Shown: piece by piece, positions 46,583-59,400 of the stretch
Position numbering within the stretch: the first letter of the stretch is position 1
Layout: the number at the start of each line of letters is the position of its first letter
Origin: Niastella soli
Lineage (GTDB): Bacteria; Bacteroidota; Bacteroidia; Chitinophagales; Chitinophagaceae
Direction of reading: 5' to 3'
Assembly: GCF_017742245.1 (NCBI RefSeq)
Contig: NZ_JAGHKO010000002.1
Location: forward strand, 331,921 to 395,920
DNA: 64,000 nucleotides
Made by a program: the position numbers and the translations under genes
Notes under the pieces: model-generated
Database searches by the model: none
The model's input: the letters and a program-made list of their open reading frames with translations, nothing else
Told to the model about the DNA's origin: nothing

Positions 46583-48217
46583 TCAATTGATAGTGATACC
46601 TTTCTGCCTCACCAGTTTACCATCCAAATTAAATACACAGATCATATAACGGCCACTCGACAGGTAAATGTCTTTTTCAGTACGCGTCTGATGAACACGG
46701 GTTACCTGTACCGGCACCAACTCATTTACCTGTTGTGCTTTCAGACACTCTTCAAACAGATATATTAATACTATAGCATCACTGTCTTTGGTAAATATAA
46801 TGCTATGATCTGCCAGGTTCGTCTTCTTTAATTGGAAAGGATATAAATCCAGATAGTTGTCTGTCCTGTAAAAATGGGTCGGGTAATGCACCTGTAGGTC
46901 ATACCGCGCCGGCGCATCATTCACCAAAAGGGAGTCCTCTAATAAAAGATAAGGTGTTGGATAACCACCGCCATGAGTAAAAGCGTTTTTGTTGGCATTT
47001 ACGGCATCTATACAATAAGGCGTAATGCCCGACCGCCGCATAAAATACTGCGCCATAAAAGTATTACCCGTATTGTCGGGCGACTTATAAATATGACTGT
47101 AACCGGCCAGCACAATGGTTTTACCAGTATCATTGGTTGCGCTAAGGGCATTCACCAGGTTATTGGCCTGCATGGAATCCCGGTAATTAAAGGTGTTATT
47201 GCCTTTAGTGGTGTCCTCGTATGGTATCAAGGTATAGCCATATGCCAGTGCCTTCCGTATCAATAAGCCAAAGATGGGTTCCTTTGTATAAAAGCCGGTG
47301 TTAGCATCCGGATAACCCTTATCAACTTTTGTAAACAGCGCTTCCAATGCCAGCTTGTTGTACCCCAGCTTTTTTAACTCAGGTAATAAAGTGATCAGGA
47401 ATGCCCGGGTTTGTACGTCTACATGCCATTCGTTAAAGAAAAGGACCTTGTTTCGTGCTGCCTGTTCCAGGATCACGCTTTTGGCATCAGCCGGTAACAG
47501 GTGTTTGTTTACACGGGACGGTCCGACCCTGCGGATGATGGTCGGGTCATAACGATAGGCTTTATCATAGTCGCCAGTAAACGTACAATACGTTGCCAGG
47601 AACTGACTCAGCACATTTCTTTCAGCCGAGGTCAGCTCTTTGTTATAATAGCTTTCCAGGGTATTTATCTTATGAGCAGCACTAACATACATATTTAGAC
47701 TGTCATTACCGATGTTCACATCGGCAAAATTGACGTTCCAGGCTGGTATCGACGTGCTCAGTGAGGTGAGTAGCTGGAGGCTTCTTTTAGAATCGGTGGC
47801 GTTGCCTTTAAAAAAGAACTTGTATTTGCCAGTCCTGACAGTATACAGCGCAGCACCATTATGCACATAAAAAGAATCCTCATCTCTTTTGGACATACCG
47901 GTTGATTCAAACAGGTAAAACCGGCGCTCAGTCGCTCCGGTTGTTTTACCCCATATAATAAGTGAGTCGCTTTTAAGTATCTGATTGGGGAAGACCTCCT
48001 TCGCGTCTCTTATACCGGCCCCAGTAGGTTTATAAAAGACAGGTTCACCAACAAATGTCAGCTCCCAATTCTTCGCCGGCATTCTTACAATGCTATTTCC
48101 ATCCAATGTGGGGATCACATACCGGTCGGGATATTGAAAGGGTTTTGATGAGCTACACGCCTGGAGTAGCAGCACAACCAGGAATAAATTACCTCCCTGG
48201 CGAAAAATACAATTCAT
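46583..48217 (-). CDS. ChaN/Tiki-like (erythromycin-esterase-fold) lipoprotein
   Basis: From ATG 48217 the protein is 544 aa with a lipoprotein signal (VVLLLQACSSS). A GTG at 48232 is possible but unneeded. The middle region (about 255-420) shows a pattern of the ChaN/TIKI/EreA superfamily: LFFNEWHVDVQTRAFLI, LALEAL, YEDT and VLAGYSHIYK, with conserved E, H and H positions that in relatives bind metal or haem or act in hydrolysis. The N- and C-terminal parts are unassigned. The gene is likely envelope-located. It shares direction with the VWA gene upstream (75 bp gap). Function is unknown. Confidence 0.6.
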   Translation of the reverse strand: MNCIFRQGGNLFLVVLLLQACSSSKPFQYPDRYVIPTLDGNSIVRMPAKNWELTFVGEPVFYKPTGAGIRDAKEVFPNQILKSDSLIIWGKTTGATERRFYLFESTGMSKRDEDSFYVHNGAALYTVRTGKYKFFFKGNATDSKRSLQLLTSLSTSIPAWNVNFADVNIGNDSLNMYVSAAHKINTLESYYNKELTSAERNVLSQFLATYCTFTGDYDKAYRYDPTIIRRVGPSRVNKHLLPADAKSVILEQAARNKVLFFNEWHVDVQTRAFLITLLPELKKLGYNKLALEALFTKVDKGYPDANTGFYTKEPIFGLLIRKALAYGYTLIPYEDTTKGNNTFNYRDSMQANNLVNALSATNDTGKTIVLAGYSHIYKSPDNTGNTFMAQYFMRRSGITPYCIDAVNANKNAFTHGGGYPTPYLLLEDSLLVNDAPARYDLQVHYPTHFYRTDNYLDLYPFQLKKTNLADHSIIFTKDSDAIVLIYLFEECLKAQQVNELVPVQVTRVHQTRTEKDIYLSSGRYMICVFNLDGKLVRQKGITIN

Positions 48218-48292
48218 GGTAATAGTTCTCACATGACAGATTTTATGGATTGCCCTGTCTTTCTGGTTTGCGGTCTACGACAACTAATTAAA

Positions 48293-49402
48293 CTAACTCT
48301 TTTTCCTTTTTTGATAAGTATATACGATTGTTCCGGTTGCAGCCAATACAACTAATGCAATACCGCCATAGAGGGGATATCGCTTTTCCCTTTCTTTCCT
48401 GGCTACAAACGCAACCACTTCTGTTGGAAATGCTTTAGTGGAAGGATTGGTAACCAAATAAATACTATCAATGTTAAACGACAATGCTATTTGCCGGGTA
48501 CTGTCGGCTGAAGAAAAGTTGGGAGAATTATAAACTAGCTCGTAAAACGCCTGCACCTGTTTGCTGATCTCTTTATATAACACATTTAAGGAGGAAGCGG
48601 AACTCGTATAATAATACTGCCCTTTGGTTGATTTGGCAATAAGCGAAAGCGTATCACTGTTAACATTCCCCAACCCGACAATATAAATAGGCACCTCTGC
48701 CTTATTAGCTATATCAACTACCTCATTCCATTTTGATTTTGAGGAATTGTCCTGACCATCCGTAAGCGCCACCAATACCTTTACGCCATCTGCCTTTTTA
48801 ACTTCTTCAATCCCTTTGATCAGCGCGTCATAAAATGCAGTGGACCCGCCGGCTTGCATGGAATCAACGCTGGCATTGATTGTTGAAACATTCTGTGAAA
48901 GGGGTAATACTTCGTCTACCTCCTCCGAAAAGCCAATTACACCAATGAAATCCTTTTTTGTATTGAACGTAGAGACAAATGTTTTGACGGCAGATTTTGC
49001 ATTATCAATAGGCGCAATGCTATCTACGTTATAGGTATTCGTTGGATTACCGAAACTATCAACGATGGGGTGTATACCCATTCGCATAGAGCCGGAATGG
49101 TCAATCACAATGCCAATATTGATCGGTTTGTATTTGGAGATCTGGGCCAGTGAGACCACCTCACAATGTTGTGTATTCTCCCTGACCGCCATTTTCTCTT
49201 TTGTTAAATTCCAGACGGGTTCGCCTTTTCTTGTTTCGGCTTTAAACACAACCGATACATTGGGAAAAGAATCGGGGTAGATGTTTAAAATGGTGAGATC
49301 AGCCGTGTCGGAGGTTGATAGGTTACCTGTTACTTTTTTTGTCTGGCTGAATACCCCAACCGAAAAAGCTGTCGCTACAAAGAATATTATAATATGTTTC
49401 AT
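48293..49402 (-). CDS. VWA-domain protein with C-terminal membrane anchor
   Basis: This 369-aa protein has a signal peptide (residues 1-19), an N-terminal beta region, a von Willebrand factor A domain (about 95-285) with an intact metal site (VIDHSGSM, then TAFYDA and ALTDGQDN), and a C-terminal helix followed by a basic tail (LYGGIALVVLAATGTIVYTY, KRKKS). The layout fits a periplasmic adhesion or scaffold domain held in the inner membrane. It lies 47 bp from the oldest end of the CRISPR array. Confidence 0.88.
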   Translation of the reverse strand: MKHIIIFFVATAFSVGVFSQTKKVTGNLSTSDTADLTILNIYPDSFPNVSVVFKAETRKGEPVWNLTKEKMAVRENTQHCEVVSLAQISKYKPINIGIVIDHSGSMRMGIHPIVDSFGNPTNTYNVDSIAPIDNAKSAVKTFVSTFNTKKDFIGVIGFSEEVDEVLPLSQNVSTINASVDSMQAGGSTAFYDALIKGIEEVKKADGVKVLVALTDGQDNSSKSKWNEVVDIANKAEVPIYIVGLGNVNSDTLSLIAKSTKGQYYYTSSASSLNVLYKEISKQVQAFYELVYNSPNFSSADSTRQIALSFNIDSIYLVTNPSTKAFPTEVVAFVARKEREKRYPLYGGIALVVLAATGTIVYTYQKRKKS

Positions 49403-49449
49403 TGCTGCCTCTAGTATACGCTAATTTTGGCAGGAAACAAAAGAAGGTT

Positions 49450-52400
49450 ATTGTGAATTGCTTCAAATTATTCAGTAGCTTAGAGTTGACACAGCATGTG
49501 TCAGTACTTGTATTGGGAACTTCATGTTGTGAATTGCTTTCAAATTATTCTGTAGTTTAGAGCTGACACAGCTTACACGTTCAAAGGCATGAAGTATACT
49601 GTGTTGTGAATTGCTTTCAAATTTCAGTAGCTTAGAGCTGATACAGCTGGGGAGGTAAAGAATCTGGCCATGGCCATGTTGTGAATTGCTTTCAAATTAT
49701 TCAGCAGCTTAGAGTTGACACAGCCAACATACAGCGCTACAGGAGGTAGTAACAGTTGTGAATTGCTTTCAAATTATTCAGTAGATTAGAGCTGACACAG
49801 CATGTATATTGTGCCGGCCGCCAAGGTCTTTGTTGTGAATTGCTTTCAAATTATTCAGCAGATTAGAGCTGACACAGCGAGTTTTGATTATCGGGGGTAA
49901 TGGATTTAGTTGTGAATTGCTTTCAAATTATCCAGTAGCTTAGAGCTGACACAGCTATAATCTAAGATTATAATGTTATTCCAAAGTTGTGAATTGCTTT
50001 CAAATTATTCAATAGCTTAGAGCTGACACAGCAATTTAAGTGTTAACAAATGTTTGTGTCGTGTTGTGAATTGCTTTCAAATTATTCAGTAGATTAGAGA
50101 TGACACAGCACCCACGTTTCTTTCTTCTGCGCCACTGCGTTGTGAATTGCTTTCAAATTATTCAGTAGCTTAGAGCTGACACAGCTATGACACAAGCTGA
50201 AGCACTTGCAAAACTGTTGTGAATTGCTTTCAAATTATTCAGCAGCTTAGAGCTGACACAGCCAGGTACCCCACAATAAAGTCATTCAGTGGGTTGTGAA
50301 TTGCTTTCAAATTATTCAGCAGCTTAGAGCTGACACAGCAAAAATGGCCAATCCTAATTACCTGCTGTTGTGAATTGCTTTCAAATTAATCTGTAGCTTA
50401 GAGCTGACACAGCGCCATTTCAACTTTAAGGTCGGGCAGGAGATGTTGTGAATTGCTTTCAAATTATTCAGTAGCTTAGAGCTGACACAGCTGTACCGGC
50501 ATTATGCCCGAATATGAAGTTGTCGTGAATTGCTTTCAAATTATTCAGTAGCTTAGAGCGGACACAGCCCGAACGGCTAACCCTTTTGCGTATCTCTGTT
50601 GTGAATTGCTTTCAAATTATTCAGTAGCTTAGAGCTGACACAGCTATCGCCACCATGGTTGTGCCTTTTGATCAGTTGTGAATTGCTTTCAAATTATTCA
50701 GTAGCTTAGAGCTGACACAGCCCGAACTGCTAACCCTTTTGCGTATCTCTGTTGTGAATTGCTTTCAAATTATTCAGTAGCTTAGGGCCGATACAGCTGA
50801 AGCGCTCGCCGCAGCACTGAAACAAGTGTTGTGAATTGCTTTCAAATTATTATTCAGTAGCTTAGAGCTGACACAGCTATAGTACCTAATACGGCTAAAG
50901 GAGTGTTGTTGTGAATTGCTTTCAAATTATTCAGTAACTTAGAGCTGATACAGCTACATGCAGTAGGTGCCCGGTAATTTCTGTGTTGTGAATTGCTTTC
51001 AAATTATTCAGTAGCTTAGAGCTGATACAGCAACCATAAAAGTTTACCAATGCTTGAACCAGTTGTGAATTGCTTTCAAATTGTTCAGTAGCTTAGAGTT
51101 GATACAGCCTGTCCAGTTTATTGAACATGTCCTGTGTAGTTGTGAATTGCTTTCAAATTATTCAGTAGCTTAGAGCTGACACAGCACCGAAGATTTTATT
51201 TGAGTACGCTAAGAGTTGTGAATTGCTTTCAAATTATTCAGTAGCTTAGAGCCGACACAGCGAAGAACGGATTTATTCAGGGTGGCACAAGGTTGTGAAT
51301 TGCTTTCAAATTATTCAATAGCTTAGAGCTGACACAGCAGTCGCCAGGGCCTCCCAACTTTCTACCTGTTGTGAATTGCTTTCAAATTATTCAGTAGCTT
51401 AGAGCTGATACAGCCCCATGAAGCAGGCACTACAGGCACAGTAGGTTGTTAATTGCTTTCAAATTACTCAGTAGCTTAGAGCTGACACAGCTTTTTTACG
51501 TGTTTCTTTTTGTTCTTCTAGTTGCGAATTGCTTTCAAATTATTCAGTAGCTTAGAGCTGATACAGCTTCGTTGTCTATAAGGGCTGCAAATTGCTGGTT
51601 GTGAATTGCTTTCAAATTATTCTGTAGCTTAGATCTGACACAGCAAGTTTTTTATCTCACGTTCACGGCGGGGTGTTGTGAATTGCTTTCAAATTATTCA
51701 GTAGCTTAGAGCTGACACAGCTATCTAGTATATAGTGTGCCGCTTGTTACAGTTGTGAATTGCTTTCAAATTATTCAGTAGCTTAGAGCTGATACAGCTT
51801 AAATCACTCAACAACAGAAGAATGGCGTTGTGAATTGCTTTCAAATTATTCAGTAGCTTAGAGCTGATACAGCAATGAAAATGTACAACGTACGCAAATC
51901 ACCGTTGTGAATTGCTTTCAAATTATTCAGTAGCTTAGAGCTGATACAGCCACATTCACCATTTACAATTAATGCCCTGCGTTGTGAATTGCTTTCAAAT
52001 TATTCAGTAGCTTAGAGCTGATACAGCTAAACTGCTTCTCATGCTCTTCCATGATATCGTTGTGAATTGCTTTCAAATTATTCAGTAGCTTAGAGCTGAT
52101 ACAGCTCATTGAACGCGTTATTATTTAGTGACGCAGTTGTGAATTGCTTTCAAATTATTCAGTAGCTTAGAGCTGATACAGCTTCCTTTTGTGTTTGCTT
52201 CGGTAACTGATCGTTGTGAATTGCTTTCAAATTATTCAGTAGCTTAGAGCTGATACAGCGCCAGGGGGTGGAGGAATTGCTACATTCCAGTTGTGAATTG
52301 CTTTCAAATTATTCAGTAGCTTAGAGCTGATACAGCTGTAATATTGCACATGCCCGTTGGGGCAGAGTTGTGAATTGCTTTCAAATTATTCAGTAGCTTA

Positions 52401-55033
52401 GAGCTGATACAGCGCCAAATTTGGAAGCTCGATACTCCGCCATGTTGTGAATTGCTTTCAAATTATTCAGTAGCTTAGAGCTGATACAGCTAATGCAATT
52501 TCCTTTACACTTGACCCGTTAGTTGTGAATTGCTTTCAAATTATTCAGTAGCTTAGAGCTGATACAGCATCATTCCCCATATCCCTAGCCCCATGCCGTT
52601 GTGAATTGCTTTCAAATTATTCAGTAGCTTAGAGCTGATACAGCTAACAGCGGATGCCAGTGAGTGGACGAAGGTGTTGTGAATTGCTTTCAAATTATTC
52701 AGTAGCTTAGAGCTGATACAGCGCAAAACTATTTAAGCCGCTACGTAAAGCTGTTGTGAATTGCTTTCAAATTATTCAGTAGCTTAGAGCTGATACAGCA
52801 CCACCGACTATGCCAAACGAGCGATCGAAGGTTGTGAATTGCTTTCAAATTATTCAGTAGCTTAGAGCTGATACAGCAATTATTATGCTATCCTTGGCTG
52901 GCTTCTCGTTGTGAATTGCTTTCAAATTATTCAGTAGCTTAGAGCTGATACAGCACTTCACCAACGGCAATGAAGCCGGAGGGTGTTGTGAATTGCTTTC
53001 AAATTATTCAGTAGCTTAGAGCTGATACAGCGGGTAATTCTGAGCACGGAGCCCTACCAACGTTGTGAATTGCTTTCAAATTATTCAGCAGCTTAGAGCT
53101 GATACAGCTATGTCTACATTGCGGCGGCAAGAACCTCAGTTGTGAATTGCTTTCAAATTATTCAGTAGCTTAGAGCTGATACAGCCCACAGGAGATTGTT
53201 GCTTCTATGCCAGATGGTTGTGAATTGCTTTCAAATTATTCAGTAGCTTAGAGCTGATACAGCAGGTTACGGAAGTCGCAATCGTCTTCCAGGGTTGTGA
53301 ATTGCTTTCAAATTATTCAGTAGCTTAGAGCTGATACAGCTCAGCCCAATACGAATGCTATAAGGCACCAGTTGTGAATTGCTTTCAAATTATTCAGTAG
53401 CTTAGAGCTGATACAGCAACTGGAAGTAGTTTGTTATTGGGAGTCACGTTGTGAATTGCTTTCAAATTATTCAGTAGCTTAGAGCTGATACAGCTTCTCC
53501 ATTCTGCCCGGATACCCCTTGCGCTGTTGTGAATTGCTTTCAAATTATTCAGTAGCTTAGAGCTGATACAGCGTTGGCGAAAGATTTAAAACGACAGAAG
53601 TTGTTGTGAATTGCTTTCAAATTATTCAGTAGCTTAGAGCTGATACAGCGCGTACATATCACAGCTTTCCTCGTCTTGAGTTGTGAATTGCTTTCAAATT
53701 ATTCAGTAGCTTAGAGCTGATACAGCAAGAATACGAGTCACTTGTCAAGATTGGACGTTGTGAATTGCTTTCAAATTATTCAGTAGCTTAGAGCTGATAC
53801 AGCATCTCAAAGACTACTATATCGAAGTTATGTTGTGAATTGCTTTCAAATTATTCAGTAGCTTAGAGCTGATACAGCCTATGAACATAATTTTTCGCGT
53901 CTTTTTGTAGTTGTGAATTGCTTTCAAATTATTCAGTAGCTTAGAGCTGATACAGCAAGGTCTTTTGCAGGCGGCATTAATCGCCTGTTGTGAATTGCTT
54001 TCAAATTATTCAGTAGCTTAGAGCTGATACAGCTCGGTTAAACGCATACATCCACAGGTTTGTGTTGTGAATTGCTTTCAAATTATTCAGTAGCTTAGAG
54101 CTGATACAGCAATATTAATTGCTCGTGCAACTCGTAATAAGTTGTGAATTGCTTTCAAATTATTCAGTAGCTTAGAGCTGATACAGCTATGTTGCTCGAC
54201 TGGTACTATACGCAAACGTTGTGAATTGCTTTCAAATTATTCAGTAGCTTAGAGCTGATACAGCCATCACAAGATTTCACAACTACAAATATTTGTTGTG
54301 AATTGCTTTCAAATTATTCAGTAGCTTAGAGCTGATACAGCTTGTGGTATTAGTTTACGCGTGGGCATGGGGTTGTGAATTGCTTTCAAATTATTCAGTA
54401 GCTTAGAGCTGATACAGCATGTTTACTATTCTATTGGGGGTAAGGATCGTTGTGAATTGCTTTCAAATTATTCAGTAGCTTAGAGCTGATACAGCTATCA
54501 ATATCAGAGTGACGTACCAGGCGCAGTTGTGAATTGCTTTCAAATTATTCAGTAGCTTAGAGCTGATACAGCGTACATACGTCTGTCGCTATTCTCTTTA
54601 TGTTGTGAATTGCTTTCAAATTATTCAGTAGCTTAGAGCTGATACAGCCCTCTCTTTCGCCAGCTAAGTAAATTCCAGTTGTGAATTGCTTTCAAATTAT
54701 TCAGTAGCTTAGAGCTGATACAGCCGGGTGGCAAATCAGCAAAGCAATGATTTTGTTGTGAATTGCTTTCAAATTATTCAGTAGCTTAGAGCTGATACAG
54801 CAGGTTGAGGTGTATTCAGAAATGACCTACTGTTGTGAATTGCTTTCAAATTATTCAGTAGCTTAGAGCTGATACAGCTCATTGCTCGAATGAACCTGGG
54901 GGCATACTGGTTGTGAATTGCTTTCAAATTATTCAGTAGCTTAGAGCTGATACAGCCAAACTGGGCAGTAAGATTGACAGGCTTAAGTTGTGAATTGCTT
55001 TCAAATTATTCAGTAGCTTAGAGCTGATACAGC
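49450..55033 (+). CRISPR. Type II-C CRISPR array: 73 repeats, 72 spacers
   Basis: I counted 73 copies of a 47-bp repeat that begins GTTGTGAATTGCTTTCAA and ends CTTAGAGCTGATACAGC, with spacers mostly 30 bp (27-31). Copies at the left end are degenerate: repeat 1 (49450-49495) lacks a base, repeat 3 (49603) lacks two, repeat 19 (50828) has three extra. Of repeats 1-30 most end GACACAGC; all of 31-73 end GATACAGC. This shows growth at the cas2-proximal (right) end. The tracrRNA anti-repeat pairs with the plus-strand repeat, so crRNAs read left to right and new spacers enter at the 3' end, as described for other II-C loci. The repeat resembles the 47-bp type known from Bacteroides. Confidence 0.99.
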
Positions 55034-55126
55034 AGGATTGGCTAGAACCCAGTCCTGTTGTGCTTTTTAACTGTTTTACAGGACCTAAAAACTGGTTTGA
55101 GAAGGCACTTTTTTCATCCTATAGAC
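55034..55126. promoter_or_regulatory. Sequence between the youngest repeat and cas2, likely integration flank
   Basis: These 93 bp directly follow the last perfect repeat and should contain whatever Cas1-Cas2 reads to place new spacers at this end. A short inverted pair, CCTGTTGTGC and CTGTTTTACAGGACC-type words, is present. No promoter is evident. Confidence 0.4.
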
Positions 55127-56348
<1,222 letters not shown>

Positions 56349-56442
56349 GGGGTTTTATCCTGAAACGGGTAACTTTAATTTTTTATTTCCTCAATAAGTC
56401 TTTCATCCAATAGGTATTGATCATAGTCAAGATTCGATTTTC

Positions 56443-59400
56443 CTACATTCCAGGCTTTAACTGTCCAAGTCTGTTTGATTGTAATTTTATACAATGATCT
56501 TTTATAGAAATCTTCTCAAGGGTGAATTCCATTTTATTTAGTTGTGTAAATTCTACCTTATCTACGATAGAGCTGGCTACGTTGCAGGGGATGGCATATA
56601 ACCGGCTACCGGTAAAGCTTACTATTTTAAATATCCGAGTAAGCTGATCCCTGGTTAAATTGCTATAATCTATAACATTACTATTGTCTAGCTCTTCACT
56701 GCCTCGCACATAAACCAAATCATTGGGTGATAAATGGAATAATAAGGATTCGCCCACTTCATTAGTTTCCGGAACGGGGGCTAGCCCTTGCTTTTGCCGT
56801 TCAATAACTATATTCAATTGTACAGTTTCGAAGCTTCGTTTACCACTTTCGTTTTTATATATGGCAAAGAACAGATTAGTACCTTTGGCCGCTTCAACAT
56901 ATTTATGTGCCTTATTCCCATTTTGTCCAACACTGAATTTATTGCCCTTAGGCTCATATGTACGGACTTTAAAAATAGGCTTATGGTGTTTTCCTCCATT
57001 TAATGAAGAGAGATGTTTATTCAAATTTTCAATGCCCTCCACAGAAAATGCCAGTTCAGGATGTTCAATGACTTTACCATCCTTTTCTTCATTGTATTTC
57101 TTCAGATGATTCATTAAAATAGCCTGAATGCCCGAATCAGTAATACTTTTAATTGTTGCTGAATTAAAAGATTCATCCAATTTCACCCTGGATGCCACAT
57201 TTTCTTTATTCCAATAGTAAATCTCTATTTTAGATATATCCCGGTCGTTCCAATTATTTCCCTTTTCTTTAAAATGCTTTATTATATTCTTCTTGTCAAA
57301 ATGTTGGTCAATTAACTTTTTAATATGACTCCGAAAATCCTTATCAACTATCATTTGCCAATTATCTAACGCTGCCGATAAAGACACTGCCTTTTTTAGT
57401 CTTAATTTAATAAGGCCTGAAACGGTATCTTTATGCATGGGCTTTCTAATAGCCCAACTGTCACCCTTTATTTGAAGGACATGTATTTTCTTTAACAAGC
57501 CATGTTCATCCTTTTGCCAGGTTTGATAATAGTTCTGGGTTTTATTTATTACCCGCAGGTTTTGTTTAAAGCTTGGAATTACCTGTGATAATTTTTCTTT
57601 GGCATCTCTGGTAAAAACATTCCATGGCTGATAAAATGTCCAGTTGTAGTCCTTCTTTGTAGCGTCATTGTATTTTTTAAAACATAGCTTACTTCTCAGA
57701 TCATATCTTTTTTTCTCTTTTTCCTCTTTTGATCCTTTTTCAAGCGCACTCTCGTTATTAAGGTAATTTATATGATCCCGGGTGGTACAGGCTATAACAA
57801 TAGCGTCCAGGGCATGATGTCGATGATCAATACGCTTTTTGTTAAAACCTTTCTGAAGCGCTAGTGGCATTTGAATTTGAAACACCGGTTTACCGCTCTT
57901 ACTGGCCCATTCCCCAAAATTATTGCTATTGGTTAAAGTATTAAGTCGTTCAAAACGAGGTGTGATGATCTCATTCCAGATGTCATTCAGTCCCCAATCC
58001 TGTTTCAATTTAGATGTTATGGCGCCGTTGCAAAGTATTACATTTTTTGAGGTGGATTCCAGTTCGTTTTCTTCCCGCACAATATTGCTCAGCAATCTTT
58101 TTACCTCCCGACTAATATAACGGCTGTCATTCAGTTGGCGCTGAATAAACGATTCCGGAATATCTTCCATAAATAGCCTGCTCAGCTTGCCTTTGTTTTT
58201 AGCGTAATGATCTTTAATGAATTTTTCGTAAGCATTCAGGGTGAACACCATCACTTTTTCACCGAAACCGGTTTCAATAATGTGCCCGCCCTCATTTTGA
58301 ATAAATTCAAGTGCGGTTTGGTTGTCCTTTAATTTATTGACAGCCGACTCACATATTACCTTATTATTAAATGAATCATCATGATAGCGGTTTCTGGGAA
58401 TTATATGCTCTATTTCGTATAGCGGGGTAAATAATTTATTTAATGGAATAATCTGGCCTGTATACGGGGATCGATACTTTTGCTCCAGCCATAATTTGTA
58501 CCGGATTAACTCAGAAGACGTAGGTTGAGCGGTTTTGGATATTTTCAGGATGTCCTCGGGTATTTTATCAGCTTCAGCATTTAATGCACCCTCTTCATAA
58601 AGTTTCAAAATATCCTGTTGCATCGGAGAGTAAGGACGAACGTTGTCATAACCGCCATCATTAAATAATTCAACCAATAAAGCTTTGATGCGGAGGTTGG
58701 TGTTTTCATTTTCTGAATTTTGCCTGGAGATCTTTTCCCGGTCAGCTTTTGTGTTTTTCATTTCTCTACCCAGCTCAACGTGAATTTCTTTGAAGTAATT
58801 TTCTTCGCTGTTGCCATATTGTTTCCAGATGTCGCGAACCAATTGCAGGGTTTCATTGATCACCTTTTCCACTGTCGGATTGCGCAGGCTGTGTTGTTCC
58901 AGCAACTCAATATCTTTTGCTATTCGCCATTTGGTGGCATCTCCATCTTCCGAATGGCGGTCATACACAATATAGGTTGCTAACCATTCAGGTAAGCCTT
59001 GGAAGTCTTCTATTTGCGAAAGGTGTAATGCTTTTTCGCGAACCCGGTCTTTAATTTTCTCATCATACTCGCCGGACAATATTTTATCAATTCGTTCCCT
59101 CGTGTGAAGGTGAATCGCTTCCTGATTCCAATACTTACCCATTCTCATCAGGGGTAATAGCTTATTTAATGCCTTGGCTGAGTGAGCGCCATATTCTTTT
59201 TTAAAAGGAGGAATTTTTTTGAATTGCTCTATAAAATCTTCATTCAGGTTATTTTTTGTTGCAAAGGTTCTTAGGGCCTTTGACAAATCACTTTTGTCTT
59301 CTACGGAATAGAGTATATGCCAGAGACTTTGTTCCGTTTCCTGGGTCAGGAAAGAATCATGACCGTCATGTATTTTCTCCAGTCTGCTATTGATCAAAGC

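Noticed and set aside
50169..50827. Similar words (TGAAGC, CTGC, GCAC) in the spacers at about 50186-50215 and 50798-50827
   Set aside because: They could stem from related coding sequences with synonymous changes, but the match is too short to claim.
49450..55033. Self-targeting spacers
   Set aside because: By eye I found no spacer matching other parts of this window. A full search was not possible, so this is only a negative impression.
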